A DNA stretch of 64,000 bases from Desertivirga arenae (GCF_017355785.1 NZ_JAFEWE010000003.1:496001-560000), one strand, 5' to 3'. Counted from the first letter of the stretch, positions 54,694-63,848 are shown. Translations and numbers: made by a program. Notes: generated by a model not told the origin, from the sequence alone.

Positions 54694-55683
54694 CTAACCA
54701 GCCAGCCCTATCTGCGCCCTGTTATATTTATTTCTATATTCGATCGGCGACAAGCCCGTAGTCCTTTTAAATGTTGTTCTGAACGCCTTTGTATCGGTAT
54801 AACCCACTTGATACATTACTTCGTTAATGTTGATCCTGGAACTCTCCAGGCTCTTTTTCGCAGCCTCGATCTTAACACATTGCATATACTCCACGATAGT
54901 ATTGGTGGTTGCCTTCTTAAATCTTCTTTCAAGACTTCTTCGATTGAGGGCTAACATATCAGCGATCTGGTCAACAGTGATCCTTTCCTGATAATTCTTC
55001 TCAATATACTCCTGCGCTTTGCGAACCAGATCATCCCCATGCTCCTTTTGTCCCTTGAAAATAATGAAAGGAGACTGGCTATGCCGGTCCATTTCGATCT
55101 CAAAAACTTTTGAGCACATTATAGCCATATCCCTGCCAGCGTACTTTTCGATCAGGTATAAAACCAAGTTCATTGATGAGAATGCTCCCCCGCTCGAATA
55201 CAAACCAAACTCGTCTGTTATAATCTTATCAGGTACCATCTTTACTTCGGGAAACATAGATTTAAATTCAGCAGCTGAAAGCCAGTGTGTAGAGCATTCT
55301 TTTCCATTGAGGAGTCCCGTGGAGGCGAGAATAAAAGCTCCGATACAAAGACTTGCCACTTCTGCCCCTTGCTTGTACTGGCTGATGATCCATGGCACAT
55401 AGTCCCGGTTTAGCTCCAGAATATGTTTTATAGGACCATGGACTGCCGGAATAATTATCAGGTCAGTCTTTATCAGGTCTTTTATCGTCAGTTGCGGAAT
55501 AACTGTAAACAGCCCGTTCGTTAGGCGTGTTTCCTTAGAAAGCCCTACCATCTGCACCTTGAATAAAGGTGCTTTTCCGGCACTGGCAAGAAAACCATTA
55601 ACCATGTTAAACATTTTGTAAGTGGCCTCCAGGTTGCTTAAGCTGGTTTCTCCTTCTAAAGCAAGGATCGATATGTGCTTCAT
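54694..55683 (-). CDS. GlxA family transcriptional regulator (DJ-1/PfpI + AraC)
   Basis: A 329-residue regulator. The N-terminal DJ-1/PfpI-like domain (ISILALEGETSLSNL, VASLCIGAFILASTGLL with a possible nucleophile Cys) fills about residues 1-200. The C-terminal AraC-type helix-turn-helix pair (ITVDQIADMLALNRRSLERRF, then VMYQVGYTDTKAFRTTF) is complete. GlxA-type regulators usually control adjacent divergent genes. Here the divergent neighbour is the six-gene plus-strand cluster beginning at 55797. No effector can be named. Confidence 0.9.
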   Translation of the reverse strand: MKHISILALEGETSLSNLEATYKMFNMVNGFLASAGKAPLFKVQMVGLSKETRLTNGLFTVIPQLTIKDLIKTDLIIIPAVHGPIKHILELNRDYVPWIISQYKQGAEVASLCIGAFILASTGLLNGKECSTHWLSAAEFKSMFPEVKMVPDKIITDEFGLYSSGGAFSSMNLVLYLIEKYAGRDMAIMCSKVFEIEMDRHSQSPFIIFKGQKEHGDDLVRKAQEYIEKNYQERITVDQIADMLALNRRSLERRFKKATTNTIVEYMQCVKIEAAKKSLESSRININEVMYQVGYTDTKAFRTTFKRTTGLSPIEYRNKYNRAQIGLAG

Positions 55684-55796
55684 AATTCAAATTTAACATC
55701 TTCCATTGTCGCAATCAACCCCTTAAATAGACGTAGATACACCTCACTTAAGGCAACCACCCCGGCTAACTTTACATCAATAAATGCTGGAACCAG

Positions 55797-56012
55797 ATGC
55801 AGACGGTTGAAGTTTTTAAAACGGATGTACAGAAAGATTGTGAGGCTAAAGCATTAATTGAAATTCTTGTAAAGATTTCGCCTGGCTGCCTCATTAACTT
55901 TGATCTCGATGATTGTGATAAAATTCTTCGTATTCAGGGTGAAAAAATAGTGATCAGGGATATTGAGACGATCGTATCGCAACGTGGGTATGTTTGTGAA
56001 TGCCTTGAATAG
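55797..56012 (+). CDS. Small hypothetical protein with HMA-like fold pattern
   Basis: A 71-residue protein. The layout EVFKTDVQKDCEAKALIEIL, LINFDLDDCDKILRIQ and IVIRDIETIVSQRGY fits a beta-alpha-beta-beta-alpha ferredoxin-like sandwich as in heavy-metal-associated domains. The CxxC copper motif is missing, so metal binding is doubtful. It is a family I have seen as conserved hypothetical in Bacteroidota. First gene of the cluster, 113 bp from the divergent GlxA-type regulator and 16 bp before the DHFR-like gene. Confidence 0.65.
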   Translation: MQTVEVFKTDVQKDCEAKALIEILVKISPGCLINFDLDDCDKILRIQGEKIVIRDIETIVSQRGYVCECLE

Positions 56013-56028
56013 CAAAAAAGGAATAAAC

Positions 56029-56586
56029 ATGAAAAAGATTATTTTATCGGTAATGGTTTCTCTTGACGGCTATATTGAAGGACATAATAAGGACATAGAC
56101 TGGCACGTGTGGGACAAGAATATGGACGATTACATGAGCGATTTCTTCAAAGGTATAGATCGTATAATTTTAGGAAGAGTTGCCTACCAGTTAATGGCAA
56201 ATTATTGGCCCAGTTCTTCTGCTGAATCAGAAAATCCTTTAATCGCCCATAAAATGAATAAGCTGCATAAGCTGGTTTATTCCAGGTCGCTTAAATCCTC
56301 TGATTGGCGAAACACTGAAATTATTAGTGAGCTGACGGAAAAAGACGTCCTTGAAATCAAAAGTCAGGGAGAAAATGATATAGTAATTTTTGGTGGGGCT
56401 GAAATAATTCAGCAATTTATCGATCTTGACCTCATTGATGAGTACCGGCTTATTATCAATCCGGTTATCCTTGGAAGCGGAAAACGTCTTTTTAAAGAGG
56501 GAGCTGAAAAACAAAAGAATTTTAAACTACTTCAAACTATCCATAATAAATCAGGGAATGTAATTCTTTGCTATTCCCGGAATTAG
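56029..56586 (+). CDS. Dihydrofolate reductase family protein (RibD C-terminal type)
   Basis: The ATG at 56029 gives 185 residues. In-frame upstream codons would overlap the preceding gene. The DHFR-like fold shows LSVMVSLDGYIEGHN at the start, DRIILGRVAYQLM (NADPH phosphate loop region), then FGGAEIIQQFIDLDLIDEYRL and the NPVILGSGKRLF finish typical of the YwjB/RibD_C reductase group. The group reduces unknown small molecules. Second gene of the cluster. Confidence 0.85.
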   Translation: MKKIILSVMVSLDGYIEGHNKDIDWHVWDKNMDDYMSDFFKGIDRIILGRVAYQLMANYWPSSSAESENPLIAHKMNKLHKLVYSRSLKSSDWRNTEIISELTEKDVLEIKSQGENDIVIFGGAEIIQQFIDLDLIDEYRLIINPVILGSGKRLFKEGAEKQKNFKLLQTIHNKSGNVILCYSRN

Positions 56587-56617
56587 AACACCAAAAGATT
56601 ACCTCAATATAAAAACC

Positions 56618-57154
56618 ATGAAAGTCATGAAAATCGTGTTATTTACCCTTGCTGTTATTATCGCCCTTCCTTTGATTGCTGCCATATTCATTAAAAAGGA
56701 CTACAGCATTAAAAGGGAAATAATCATTAACAAACCAACGGGCGAAGTTTTTAATTACGTAAAGCTGCTCAAGAATCAGGAGTATTATAGCAAGTGGGTG
56801 ATGTTAGACCCCAATTTGAAAAAGCAATATAAAGGCACTGATGGAGAAGTTGGATTTGTGTATTCGTGGGAGGGAAATGATAAGGCAGGCAAAGGGGAGC
56901 AGGAAATCAAAAACATAGAAGAGGGTAAAGAAGTGAATATAGAAATCAGGTTTGAAAAGCCGTTCAAAGGAATAGCTTATGCCCCTATAACTACAGAGGC
57001 TGTGAATGACAAACAGACTAGGGTAACCTGGGGAATGAGTGGAAAAAGCAACTACCCGATGAACTTCGTGAACCTTTTTAACGATAAAATGCTGGGTGGT
57101 GACATCGAGCAGAGCCTTGCTTTACTTAAAAAGAACCTGGAGCAGAGAAATTAA
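56618..57154 (+). CDS. SRPBCC family protein (polyketide cyclase/dehydrase-like)
   Basis: A 178-residue protein. A single hydrophobic N-terminal segment (IVLFTLAVIIALPLIAAIFI) suggests a membrane anchor. A START/Bet v1-like ligand-binding domain follows: IIINKPTGEVFNYVKLLKNQ, then WEGNDKAGKGEQEIKNIEEG and a C-terminal long helix. The family binds hydrophobic ligands in a cavity. Its function is unknown. Third gene of the cluster, 31 bp after the DHFR-like gene and 26 bp before the VOC gene. Confidence 0.85.
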   Translation: MKVMKIVLFTLAVIIALPLIAAIFIKKDYSIKREIIINKPTGEVFNYVKLLKNQEYYSKWVMLDPNLKKQYKGTDGEVGFVYSWEGNDKAGKGEQEIKNIEEGKEVNIEIRFEKPFKGIAYAPITTEAVNDKQTRVTWGMSGKSNYPMNFVNLFNDKMLGGDIEQSLALLKKNLEQRN

Positions 57155-57180
57155 TTATTCATAAACTTAAGAATACACTT

Positions 57181-57603
57181 ATGCTTACTATTCATCCCTA
57201 TTTAAATTTTTCCGGCAACACTCTTGAAGCCTTTAATTTCTACAAGAAAGTATTTGGCGGAGAGTTCTCGCTTGTGTTACGGTTTAGAGATACATCCGAG
57301 GCAGGTCGTGTTCCTGAGGAACATCTGGATAAACTAATGCACATAGCACTTCCTGTAGGTCAAAGTGTTTTAATGGCTACCGATGCCCTGCCCGAGATGG
57401 GTCACCATCTTCAGCCGGGCAATAATTTTCACATTTCTATCATGCCTGATAACAAGCGGGAAGCCGAGCGTATCTTTAATGAGCTATCTGAAGACGGAAA
57501 AATCTCAGTACAATTCCAAAAAGAATCATGGGGAGAATATTTCGGCATGTTTACCGACAAATTCGGAATGAACTGGATGGTTAATTGTAAAGCAGAAGAT
57601 TAA
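57181..57603 (+). CDS. VOC family protein (PhnB/glyoxalase-like)
   Basis: A 140-residue metal-binding fold. It has the typical PhnB start: IHPYLNFSGNTLEAFNFYKKVFGGEF, given here in part. Then come DKLMHIALPVGQSVLMATDA, FHISIMPDNKREAERIFNEL and a WGEYFGMFTDKFGMNWMVN finish. These proteins resemble the 3-demethylubiquinone methyltransferase-like PhnB group and bind small aromatic or thiol ligands. The reaction is unknown. Fourth gene of the cluster, next to two SRPBCC genes, a pairing frequent in many genomes. Confidence 0.88.
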   Translation: MLTIHPYLNFSGNTLEAFNFYKKVFGGEFSLVLRFRDTSEAGRVPEEHLDKLMHIALPVGQSVLMATDALPEMGHHLQPGNNFHISIMPDNKREAERIFNELSEDGKISVQFQKESWGEYFGMFTDKFGMNWMVNCKAED

Positions 57604-57638
57604 ATAATAGAAGTATATTTAATTAAATTACGTTTACC

Positions 57639-58085
57639 ATGAAAACAGTAGAATCAATTAAGAGAACTCTAACTCTTAATGCTCCTAAAGAGAAGGTGTG
57701 GGAAGTATTGACAAAGGACGAATACACCCGTGAATGGTATAAAGAATTCAGCGAGGGGTCTCATGCAAAGAGCGATTGGAGGGAAGGTAGCAAGATTACC
57801 TTTCAAGATTTAAGCGGACAAGGAATTATAGGGGTAATAACTGTTCTTCAGCCCCATGAGCATCTCGAATTTAGGTACAATGGTATTTTAAATAAGGGAG
57901 TTGAAGACTTTGAGAGTGAAGAAGCTGTGGCTGTAAAAGGCTTTAAGGAACTATACCTTATCAAGGAAACAGATGGCGTTTGTACGCTGAAAATTGAAAG
58001 CGATATGAACGAAGAATATGTCCAGATGATGGAAGAAGCCTGGGACAGGGCGTTGAAAGTTCTGAAAACATTAGCTGAGGGCTAA
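57639..58085 (+). CDS. SRPBCC domain protein (AHSA1-like)
   Basis: A 148-residue soluble Bet v1/AHSA1-type protein. The start LTLNAPKEKVWEVLTKDEYTREW and the later LEFRYNGILNKGVEDFESEE fit the family, as does the C-terminal helix (YVQMMEEAWDRALKVLKTL). Members either bind hydrophobic ligands or act as Hsp90 co-chaperone homologues. Here, with a VOC gene 35 bp upstream, the small-molecule role is more likely. Fifth gene of the cluster. Confidence 0.88.
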   Translation: MKTVESIKRTLTLNAPKEKVWEVLTKDEYTREWYKEFSEGSHAKSDWREGSKITFQDLSGQGIIGVITVLQPHEHLEFRYNGILNKGVEDFESEEAVAVKGFKELYLIKETDGVCTLKIESDMNEEYVQMMEEAWDRALKVLKTLAEG

Positions 58086-58165
58086 AAGAATTGTGATCAA
58101 ATAATAATTAAGGGAGTTGTGGATTAACCCTCATGGTAATTCGCAACTCTCTCACTCGCTGATCA

Positions 58166-58576
58166 ATGGAAAAACTAGTATTAACCGAGTCAATAGATTT
58201 ATTTTGCATTAGGGCAAAGTCCTTTCCTGAAGGCATTAAAGATGCATTCGATACGCTTTCAAATCTGTTAACTGATTCTTCCTCAGAAAGAATATTTTAT
58301 GGTATCTCCTACCCTGATGAAAAAGGTTCTATTGTTTATAAAGCGGCCGTGGAACAAAAAGCAGAAGAAGATCTGGATAAAGCAGAATTAGAAAAATTTA
58401 CTATTCCTTCCGGTATTTATTTAACAGAGAAAATTGAAGACTTTATGCATAATATCCCGGCAATTGGAGATTGCTTTATGAGACTTCTTGCCAATCCTGA
58501 AATTGACCGGTTTCCCTGCATCGAGTGGTACAATAACAGCAAGGACGTGATCTGTTTGGTAAAGCTTAAAGATTGA
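58166..58576 (+). CDS. GyrI-like small-molecule-binding domain protein
   Basis: A 136-residue protein with the layout of the GyrI/effector-binding fold of AraC-like regulators. It begins VLTESIDLFCIRAKSFPEGIKDAF, then YGISYPDEKGSIVYKAAVE and the characteristic FTIPSGIYLTEKIEDFM segment. It lacks a DNA-binding domain. Such proteins bind or hydrolyse small cyclic or electrophilic compounds in some cases. The end of the plus-strand cluster, 80 bp after the AHSA1 gene. Family membership is by pattern only. Confidence 0.65.
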   Translation: MEKLVLTESIDLFCIRAKSFPEGIKDAFDTLSNLLTDSSSERIFYGISYPDEKGSIVYKAAVEQKAEEDLDKAELEKFTIPSGIYLTEKIEDFMHNIPAIGDCFMRLLANPEIDRFPCIEWYNNSKDVICLVKLKD

Positions 58577-58618
58577 CAGCTTTCCTAAATAGTAAGCTGT
58601 AAAATAAGATCTGAGTAT

Positions 58619-59107
58619 TTATAACTGCAGGTTACGCTTGTATTCACAACTTTCGATTGCCTTCTTATAATCTTCCAGCGTATCGAAGTTCAGGCATCTT
58701 TGAATGGCTTTCTTGTAACACAAGATCGCTTCATCATAATTCAACTGGAATTCTTCAGCTATACCAAGACGATAGTATATTATAGACTTATCTACAAGAG
58801 GAATATGCAATGCTTGATCGGCTATAGGCCTGATCTTGGACCATTCCTCCAGGTTTGTATACAGAATAATTAAATTACTGTAAGGATGAGGATAGTACTT
58901 GTTAGTCTTAAGTGCTTTAAAAAAATGGTTCTTTGCCCGCTCATAATCGTCAAGTTGCGTACGATAGATCCAACCCAGGGAATTGTGAGCAGGAACATAG
59001 TCTGGCTCTTCATTAATGATAGACTCCAGCAACTGTTTAGCGTGAACATAGTTAGCGTTACGAATAGCTTCCTCTGCTTCCAGGTAAATATCTTCTAAAT
59101 GGATCAT
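58619..59107 (-). CDS. Tetratricopeptide repeat protein
   Basis: A 162-residue soluble protein made of about four TPR units. Examples are YVPAHNSLGWIYRTQLDDYE, HPYSNLIILYTNLEEWSKIR and IIYYRLGIAEEFQLNYDEAI. TPR proteins are scaffolds for protein-protein contact. No signal peptide or extra domain is present, so a cytoplasmic adaptor role is likely. It stands alone, convergent with the GyrI-like gene and divergent from yjbQ. Confidence 0.85.
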   Translation of the reverse strand: MIHLEDIYLEAEEAIRNANYVHAKQLLESIINEEPDYVPAHNSLGWIYRTQLDDYERAKNHFFKALKTNKYYPHPYSNLIILYTNLEEWSKIRPIADQALHIPLVDKSIIYYRLGIAEEFQLNYDEAILCYKKAIQRCLNFDTLEDYKKAIESCEYKRNLQL

Positions 59108-59228
59108 TTCTTCTCACAAAACTAAGCCACAAAGTTAAATATCATACCGATAAAACAAATCGCCCGGGCTTGTTTCATAATTTCATCCTCCAATATTCTT
59201 TCTACCTTAGACATAAATTGGACATTAG

Positions 59229-59651
59229 ATGAAGTTATACCAAAGATCGTTAAGACTAAAAGCAAGAAGAAGAGGGTTTCATATCATTACTTCGGAGGTG
59301 GCTCAGGCGTTGCCGGAAATAATTACTATCAAAGCAGGAATGTGTCAGGTATTCATTCAACATACTTCAGCCTCTCTTACCATAAATGAAAACGCAGATC
59401 CCACCGTAAGGCAAGATTTCGAAATGTTCTTTAATAAAACCGTTAAGGAGAATGATCCGGATTATCTGCATGATTATGAGGGATCTGACGATATGCCTGC
59501 TCATTTAAAAGCATCGATCCTGAGCTGTTCTGTTATGATACCCGTTAGTAATGGAAGGTTGGCGTTAGGAACGTGGCAGGGTATTTACCTTTGCGAACAT
59601 CGAGATCAGGGAGGTGAAAGGAACTTAGTGATAAGCTTATGGGGTGACTAA
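59229..59651 (+). CDS. YjbQ family protein (UPF0047)
   Basis: A 140-residue protein with the signature QVFIQHTSASLTINENADP and DYEGSDDMPAHLKASILSCSV, then GTWQGIYLCEHRDQGGERNL. These residues form the conserved active site of the UPF0047 fold. Some members have been reported to show weak thiamine-phosphate synthase activity, but the physiological role is unclear. Its terminator lies 21 bp downstream. Confidence 0.93.
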   Translation: MKLYQRSLRLKARRRGFHIITSEVAQALPEIITIKAGMCQVFIQHTSASLTINENADPTVRQDFEMFFNKTVKENDPDYLHDYEGSDDMPAHLKASILSCSVMIPVSNGRLALGTWQGIYLCEHRDQGGERNLVISLWGD

Positions 59652-59672
59652 GGCTATCGATGAAAGCATAAA

Positions 59673-59703
59673 AAAGCACAGTTTCTTTTTGAAACCGTGC
59701 TTT
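59673..59703. terminator. Terminator between yjbQ and osmC
   Basis: Stem AAAGCACAGTTTC / GAAACCGTGCTTT with one mismatch and a TTTTT loop, between the convergent genes. A5 and T3 flanks. It probably works in both directions. Confidence 0.7.
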
Positions 59704-59721
59704 ATATTATTTAAACTGAGA

Positions 59722-60156
59722 CTAGCCTAACTTTGCCTCAAGCGTGATAGCTACTGAACTTAATGCTTTACTTACCGGACATCCAGCTTTGGCTGCATTA
59801 GCAAGCTCTTGAAACTGCTCTTCAGAAATACCCGGAACCTTAGCCTCAAGTTTCAAAGTGATAGCAGTAATACTAAAACCACCCTCTGATGGATCAACAC
59901 GAACAGCTGCTTCAGTTTTTAGTTCTTCAGGAACAAAACCAGCTCCTGATAATTGAAAGCTTAAAGCCATTGTAAAACATCCCGCATGTGCTGCAGCGAT
60001 TAACTCTTCAGGGTTTGTTCCTGCTTTACCGTCTTCGCTTTCAAAACGTGCTGCAAATGAATAAGGGGTGTTACTTAATACTCCACTTGTTGAAGTTAAG
60101 GTTCCTTTTCCTTCTTTACCGGAGCCGTTCCAAACGGCAGATGATCTTCTAATCAT
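59722..60156 (-). CDS. OsmC family peroxiredoxin
   Basis: The ATG at 60156 gives 144 residues, the normal OsmC length. The upstream in-frame codon at 60204 is rejected. The peroxidatic Cys is in AAHAGCFTMALS and the resolving Cys in AKAGCPVSKAL. The RRSSAVWNGSGKEGKGTLT start matches the OsmC rather than the Ohr subgroup. It reduces organic peroxides. It stands alone, 65 bp after the LEA gene stop on the same strand. Confidence 0.93.
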   Translation of the reverse strand: MIRRSSAVWNGSGKEGKGTLTSTSGVLSNTPYSFAARFESEDGKAGTNPEELIAAAHAGCFTMALSFQLSGAGFVPEELKTEAAVRVDPSEGGFSITAITLKLEAKVPGISEEQFQELANAAKAGCPVSKALSSVAITLEAKLG

Positions 60157-60220
60157 ATTGAAATTATTTGTTGCTAAAATTAAAACTTCAACATTCAATT
60201 CCAAACGAAGTTTTAACCAT

Positions 60221-60823
60221 CTAAAGTAAAATTTTACTGCTTACTTCTTTGTCAATTGTGATATAACCGGGGTAAGTGATCTTTTTGCCACCCAAGCCGA
60301 TAGTTGGCTTAATTTTAATGGTCATTATTCCTTTGTCTTCTTTTCCGCTTTTGCCTGCTGTTATAAAATCTGCAATATCCTGGGCGGCTTTAGTATCTGA
60401 AAGCAGATCGTAAATATTCGAATTAAGTTTGATGGGCACGGTGGTTTGACCTCCACCAGGTTCAACTGCGATCGCCTGATTAACTAAGCCTTCTGCAAGC
60501 TGATGGTTCTTAAAAAGTATCTTGTACTCAAACTGGTTAATTGCGGCGAGGTCAGCAGAAGGATTAGTTACCTTTAAATTTAACTTTGCGGAAAACGGTA
60601 CATCTCTTCGAAGCAGGGCAAGCGCTAACCGTGGTGCCTTGGCATAATCAAAGCCCTTCTCGCCCACCAGGTTCATAACCGGAACATTAGCAATCGAAAC
60701 ACTGTCTGCAGAGAGCAAATCATACTTACATTTTTCAAAAGCTTTTAATTGCTCAACTTGTTTATTAATGCCGCAGGCTGCTAACAGCAGGATAACACTG
60801 CAGGACAAAATCAATTTCTTCAT
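60221..60823 (-). CDS. LEA type 2 family lipoprotein
   Basis: A 200-residue protein. The lipoprotein signal SVILLLAACG has lipidated Cys17. The rest is a single immunoglobulin-like LEA14/WHy-type beta domain, with LNLKVTNPSADLAAINQFEYKI (given in part) and ILFKNHQLAEGLVNQ. It is likely anchored in the periplasm. LEA14-like proteins are linked to stress and desiccation in several groups, but the bacterial role is unproven. Lies between osmC and the DUF92 gene, all on the minus strand. Confidence 0.8.
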   Translation of the reverse strand: MKKLILSCSVILLLAACGINKQVEQLKAFEKCKYDLLSADSVSIANVPVMNLVGEKGFDYAKAPRLALALLRRDVPFSAKLNLKVTNPSADLAAINQFEYKILFKNHQLAEGLVNQAIAVEPGGGQTTVPIKLNSNIYDLLSDTKAAQDIADFITAGKSGKEDKGIMTIKIKPTIGLGGKKITYPGYITIDKEVSSKILL

Positions 60824-60904
60824 GGTTTCTTTAACGTAATTTGTAAATAAAGTGTGTGTTTCTTTTTTTAAGACGATAGAAATTGCAATAAGGTTTAATG
60901 CTTT

Positions 60905-61615
60905 TTAAAAGAAGTTGGAGAGGATCATGGCCACCGCTGCCCCAATGAGGGTATTAATAAAATTAACAGCATTATTACCCAGGATCCCCTTGCGTTCCCA
61001 GGTAGCGCCAAGAACGGAATCACTCAGATTTCCGACTAATCCGGCAACTATGATGGTAAAACTCCACGGTAAATTATTGCTGTAGTAGAAAAAAATACTA
61101 GCGACAAGTATGCTTCCAGCCAACCCCGCGATAGTCCCTTCAAGACTTATTACACCATCCAGGCCACGTTGGTCATTTTTAAAAGTCAGTACATTAAAAT
61201 ATCTGCTACCATAAACGTTTCCCAGCTCGGAAGATAGCGTGTCAGCCGTTGCGGAAGAAAAAGCTCCTGCAATCCCAGCATGAATAAAGCCATTCCACTC
61301 TGGAAAAAACAAGGCGCAGTACCCTATCAGAGCAGCTATACCTCCATTTGCCAATACCTGGCGTACATCCCTTTTTCCATGATTTGCTTCACGAAGGCCA
61401 AGTTTTTCTTTAGAGGTCTTTCGCCATGAAGTTGCCAGGGTTGCAAGCAAAAAAAATGCGCCAAGCATAAGTATGCCTGGATAACCTGCACCTGAGAAAA
61501 CCCCAATCGCGACAATACCTCCGGCCAAAGTTCCAGCTGCTGTCAACTTTTGAGCACGATACACCAGGAGCATTAAGAGAATTAAGGTAGACAGAGGAAC
61601 TATATATTGAGACAT
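60905..61615 (-). CDS. DUF92 family membrane protein
   Basis: The ATG at 61615 gives 236 residues; an upstream in-frame start would add a stretch lacking family match. Six to seven membrane segments are visible. The DUF92 motifs are TAAGTLAGGIVAIGVFSGAGYPG, ATADTLSSELGNVYG and DGVISLEGTIAGLAGSILVA, given in part. The plant homologue VTE6 is a phytyl-phosphate kinase, so a prenol-phosphate kinase activity is possible here (family knowledge, not shown). It is divergent from an MFS gene. Confidence 0.88.
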   Translation of the reverse strand: MSQYIVPLSTLILLMLLVYRAQKLTAAGTLAGGIVAIGVFSGAGYPGILMLGAFFLLATLATSWRKTSKEKLGLREANHGKRDVRQVLANGGIAALIGYCALFFPEWNGFIHAGIAGAFSSATADTLSSELGNVYGSRYFNVLTFKNDQRGLDGVISLEGTIAGLAGSILVASIFFYYSNNLPWSFTIIVAGLVGNLSDSVLGATWERKGILGNNAVNFINTLIGAAVAMILSNFF

Positions 61616-61746
61616 TTGAATTAAACGATAGGCTTTTTTACAATAATAGCACTTGAAAAACAATATAATTACCATTAGCAATAAAAATCGTTTGAAAGCT
61701 TACTCATTAGCCCTACTTTTGCGGCCAATCTTTTGGAAACGTTTTG

Positions 61747-62895
61747 ATGGACAAGAGTCGGTACAGAGCATTTTTAACAATATTCTTTTTTATAGCAGGG
61801 GTTTGTTTTTCCACCTGGGCATCACGGATACCCACCGTAAAAGCAAGCTTTCATCTTAATGATGCTGAATTAGGTACTTTACTTTTGACTATGCCCATAT
61901 CCTCACTGATAGGTTTACCTATATCAGGCTTTCTGGTTTCAAGGTTTGATAGTCGCGTGCCACTTACTATAGCATTTCTCGGGCATGCTTTGGCCCTCAC
62001 CCTTATAGGATTTGCAAGCTCGCTTATAGTTCTTGTTGCTTCAGTTGCACTTTTCTCTTTTAGCACCAGGATCTTAAACATCTCTATGAACACGCAGGCT
62101 ATCACTATTCAAAAGATGTATGACCGTAAAATTAACGGATCATTTCACGCGCTTTGGAGTACAGGAGGGATAGTAGGTATAAGTTTTTCTACACTGTTGC
62201 TAAAGCTGCATGTTCCTATTCACATCCATTTCAGCATTGTTGCAGCATTTACCGCCATTGCCACTTTAATATTTTCCAATCATCTGCTCAAAGGTGACAG
62301 GTCAGAAAAGGGCAACAAAATTATTATTGGGAAGCCCGATCCTTTTGTTCTCTACCTTGGGGTAATCGTCTTCTTTTCAGCAGTGTGTGAGGGAGGAATG
62401 TTCGATTGGAGTGGGATCTATTTTAAGGAAGTTGTTGGCGAAGACATTTTCACCGCAGGCTACCTCATCTTCATGACATTCATGGCGCTCTCCCGTTTTG
62501 TTTCCGATCGTATTGTTGAAAGAATAGGGATGGCAAAAACTTATATTCTAAGTTCAGCACTAATCGTATCGGGAATACTTTTGGCTATTCTTTTTCCTCA
62601 TTTCTGGTCAGCTCTTGTCGGTTTTTCTCTTGTCGGTTTTGGAACCGCCTCCGTCATCCCTATGACCTTTACTCTTGCCGGAACCTCTAAGAAGTACTCT
62701 CCCGGACTAGCTATATCCATCGTAACTACTTATGTTATTGTTGGAATGTTGCTGGGCCCGCCACTCATCGGCTATATAGCTCATGCTTTTGGTTTGCAAA
62801 GAGCTTTTATTGCCTTTGCCATAGCGGGTTTAATGATAACTCCGATGTCCAGGATGTTCTTTGCGCATAAAAGAAAGATAGAGGCTGCCGACTAG
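61747..62895 (+). CDS. MFS transporter
   Basis: The ATG at 61747 gives 382 residues; TTG one codon earlier is less likely. Twelve membrane segments are visible, with an early FIAGVCFSTWASRIPTVKASF and the motif-A-like GFLVSRFDSRVPL. The pattern resembles the YbjJ-type group of permeases. Substrate unknown. It overlaps the convergent prmC by 4 bp. Confidence 0.9.
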   Translation: MDKSRYRAFLTIFFFIAGVCFSTWASRIPTVKASFHLNDAELGTLLLTMPISSLIGLPISGFLVSRFDSRVPLTIAFLGHALALTLIGFASSLIVLVASVALFSFSTRILNISMNTQAITIQKMYDRKINGSFHALWSTGGIVGISFSTLLLKLHVPIHIHFSIVAAFTAIATLIFSNHLLKGDRSEKGNKIIIGKPDPFVLYLGVIVFFSAVCEGGMFDWSGIYFKEVVGEDIFTAGYLIFMTFMALSRFVSDRIVERIGMAKTYILSSALIVSGILLAILFPHFWSALVGFSLVGFGTASVIPMTFTLAGTSKKYSPGLAISIVTTYVIVGMLLGPPLIGYIAHAFGLQRAFIAFAIAGLMITPMSRMFFAHKRKIEAAD

Positions 62896-63749
62896 TTTAT
62901 CCAGGCCTTGATCATTCGCTCTTTCCCCTGTAAGTCGGTACGAATCTCAGAATGAAAGCCTTTTTCCTTCAGCATGCTCTGGGTGTCCTTTCCTAAAGCC
63001 TCGTTGATTTCAAGGAACAGCAAACCATTTTCGCTTAAGTGCTTGACTGCGAAGTCGGCGATTTTGTTATAAAAAAGCAGAGGATTGTCATTAGGAACGA
63101 AGAGTGCGGTATGAGGCTCATGTTCCAGGACATTTTTGTGCATTTGTTCTTTTTCGTTCTCGGCAATATAAGGTGGATTACTAATGATAAAATCAAATGT
63201 TAGAGGTAATAGATTGAACGATTCCTTCAGGATATCAGCAAGAAAAAAATGAACCTCTGTCTGATTTAAAACTGCATTTTGAACTGCTGTATCCACAGCT
63301 TCCTGAGAGATGTCACAGGCACAAACTTCCGCTCCCGGAAGGTTTTTCTTTATAGCAATAGGGATACAACCAGTACCCGTACCAAGATCAATAATATTAA
63401 GGGCGCGCTGTTTGCCTTCTTTCACGCATTCTAACACCCAGAAAACTAACTCTTCGGTTTCTGGTCTTGGTATCAGAACGCTTGAATTTACTTTGAATCG
63501 CATTCCATAAAAGTCGGCTTCTCCCAATACATATTGTAATGGCTTACCAAAGCGTAACTCATCAAGCACTCTGATCAATGACGTTTCTTCCTGCAAAGTC
63601 AAATCATGCCCCTTATGAAGCATAACATAGCTTTTGCTTTGATTACAGATAAATTGAACGGCTAACTGTGCAATATTCCTGGCTTCCTCTCTATCATACA
63701 TTGGAGGAAGCTGATCTACGTAAATACTTTCAATTTCGGCTATGGTCAT
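62892..63749 (-). CDS. prmC: Peptide chain release factor N(5)-glutamine methyltransferase
   Basis: A 285-residue methyltransferase that methylates the GGQ glutamine of release factors. The SAM-binding motif DLGTGTGCIPIAI, the acidic CACDISQEAVD and the catalytic FIISNPPYI (NPPY) are present, as is the N-terminal helical domain. YVLGEADFYG and SVLIPRPETEELV also match. Length is standard. It is divergent from ribD, an arrangement I associate with Bacteroidota. Confidence 0.95.
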   Translation of the reverse strand: MTIAEIESIYVDQLPPMYDREEARNIAQLAVQFICNQSKSYVMLHKGHDLTLQEETSLIRVLDELRFGKPLQYVLGEADFYGMRFKVNSSVLIPRPETEELVFWVLECVKEGKQRALNIIDLGTGTGCIPIAIKKNLPGAEVCACDISQEAVDTAVQNAVLNQTEVHFFLADILKESFNLLPLTFDFIISNPPYIAENEKEQMHKNVLEHEPHTALFVPNDNPLLFYNKIADFAVKHLSENGLLFLEINEALGKDTQSMLKEKGFHSEIRTDLQGKERMIKAWIN

Positions 63750-63848
63750 AGTTTGGCAAAGTAATCAGAAATAGCCTTAGGCTAATATATTTTTTATCAC
63801 TTTTGTTAAGCGTTTTTATACAATTAAGTTTTAGAAGAATTACAATTT

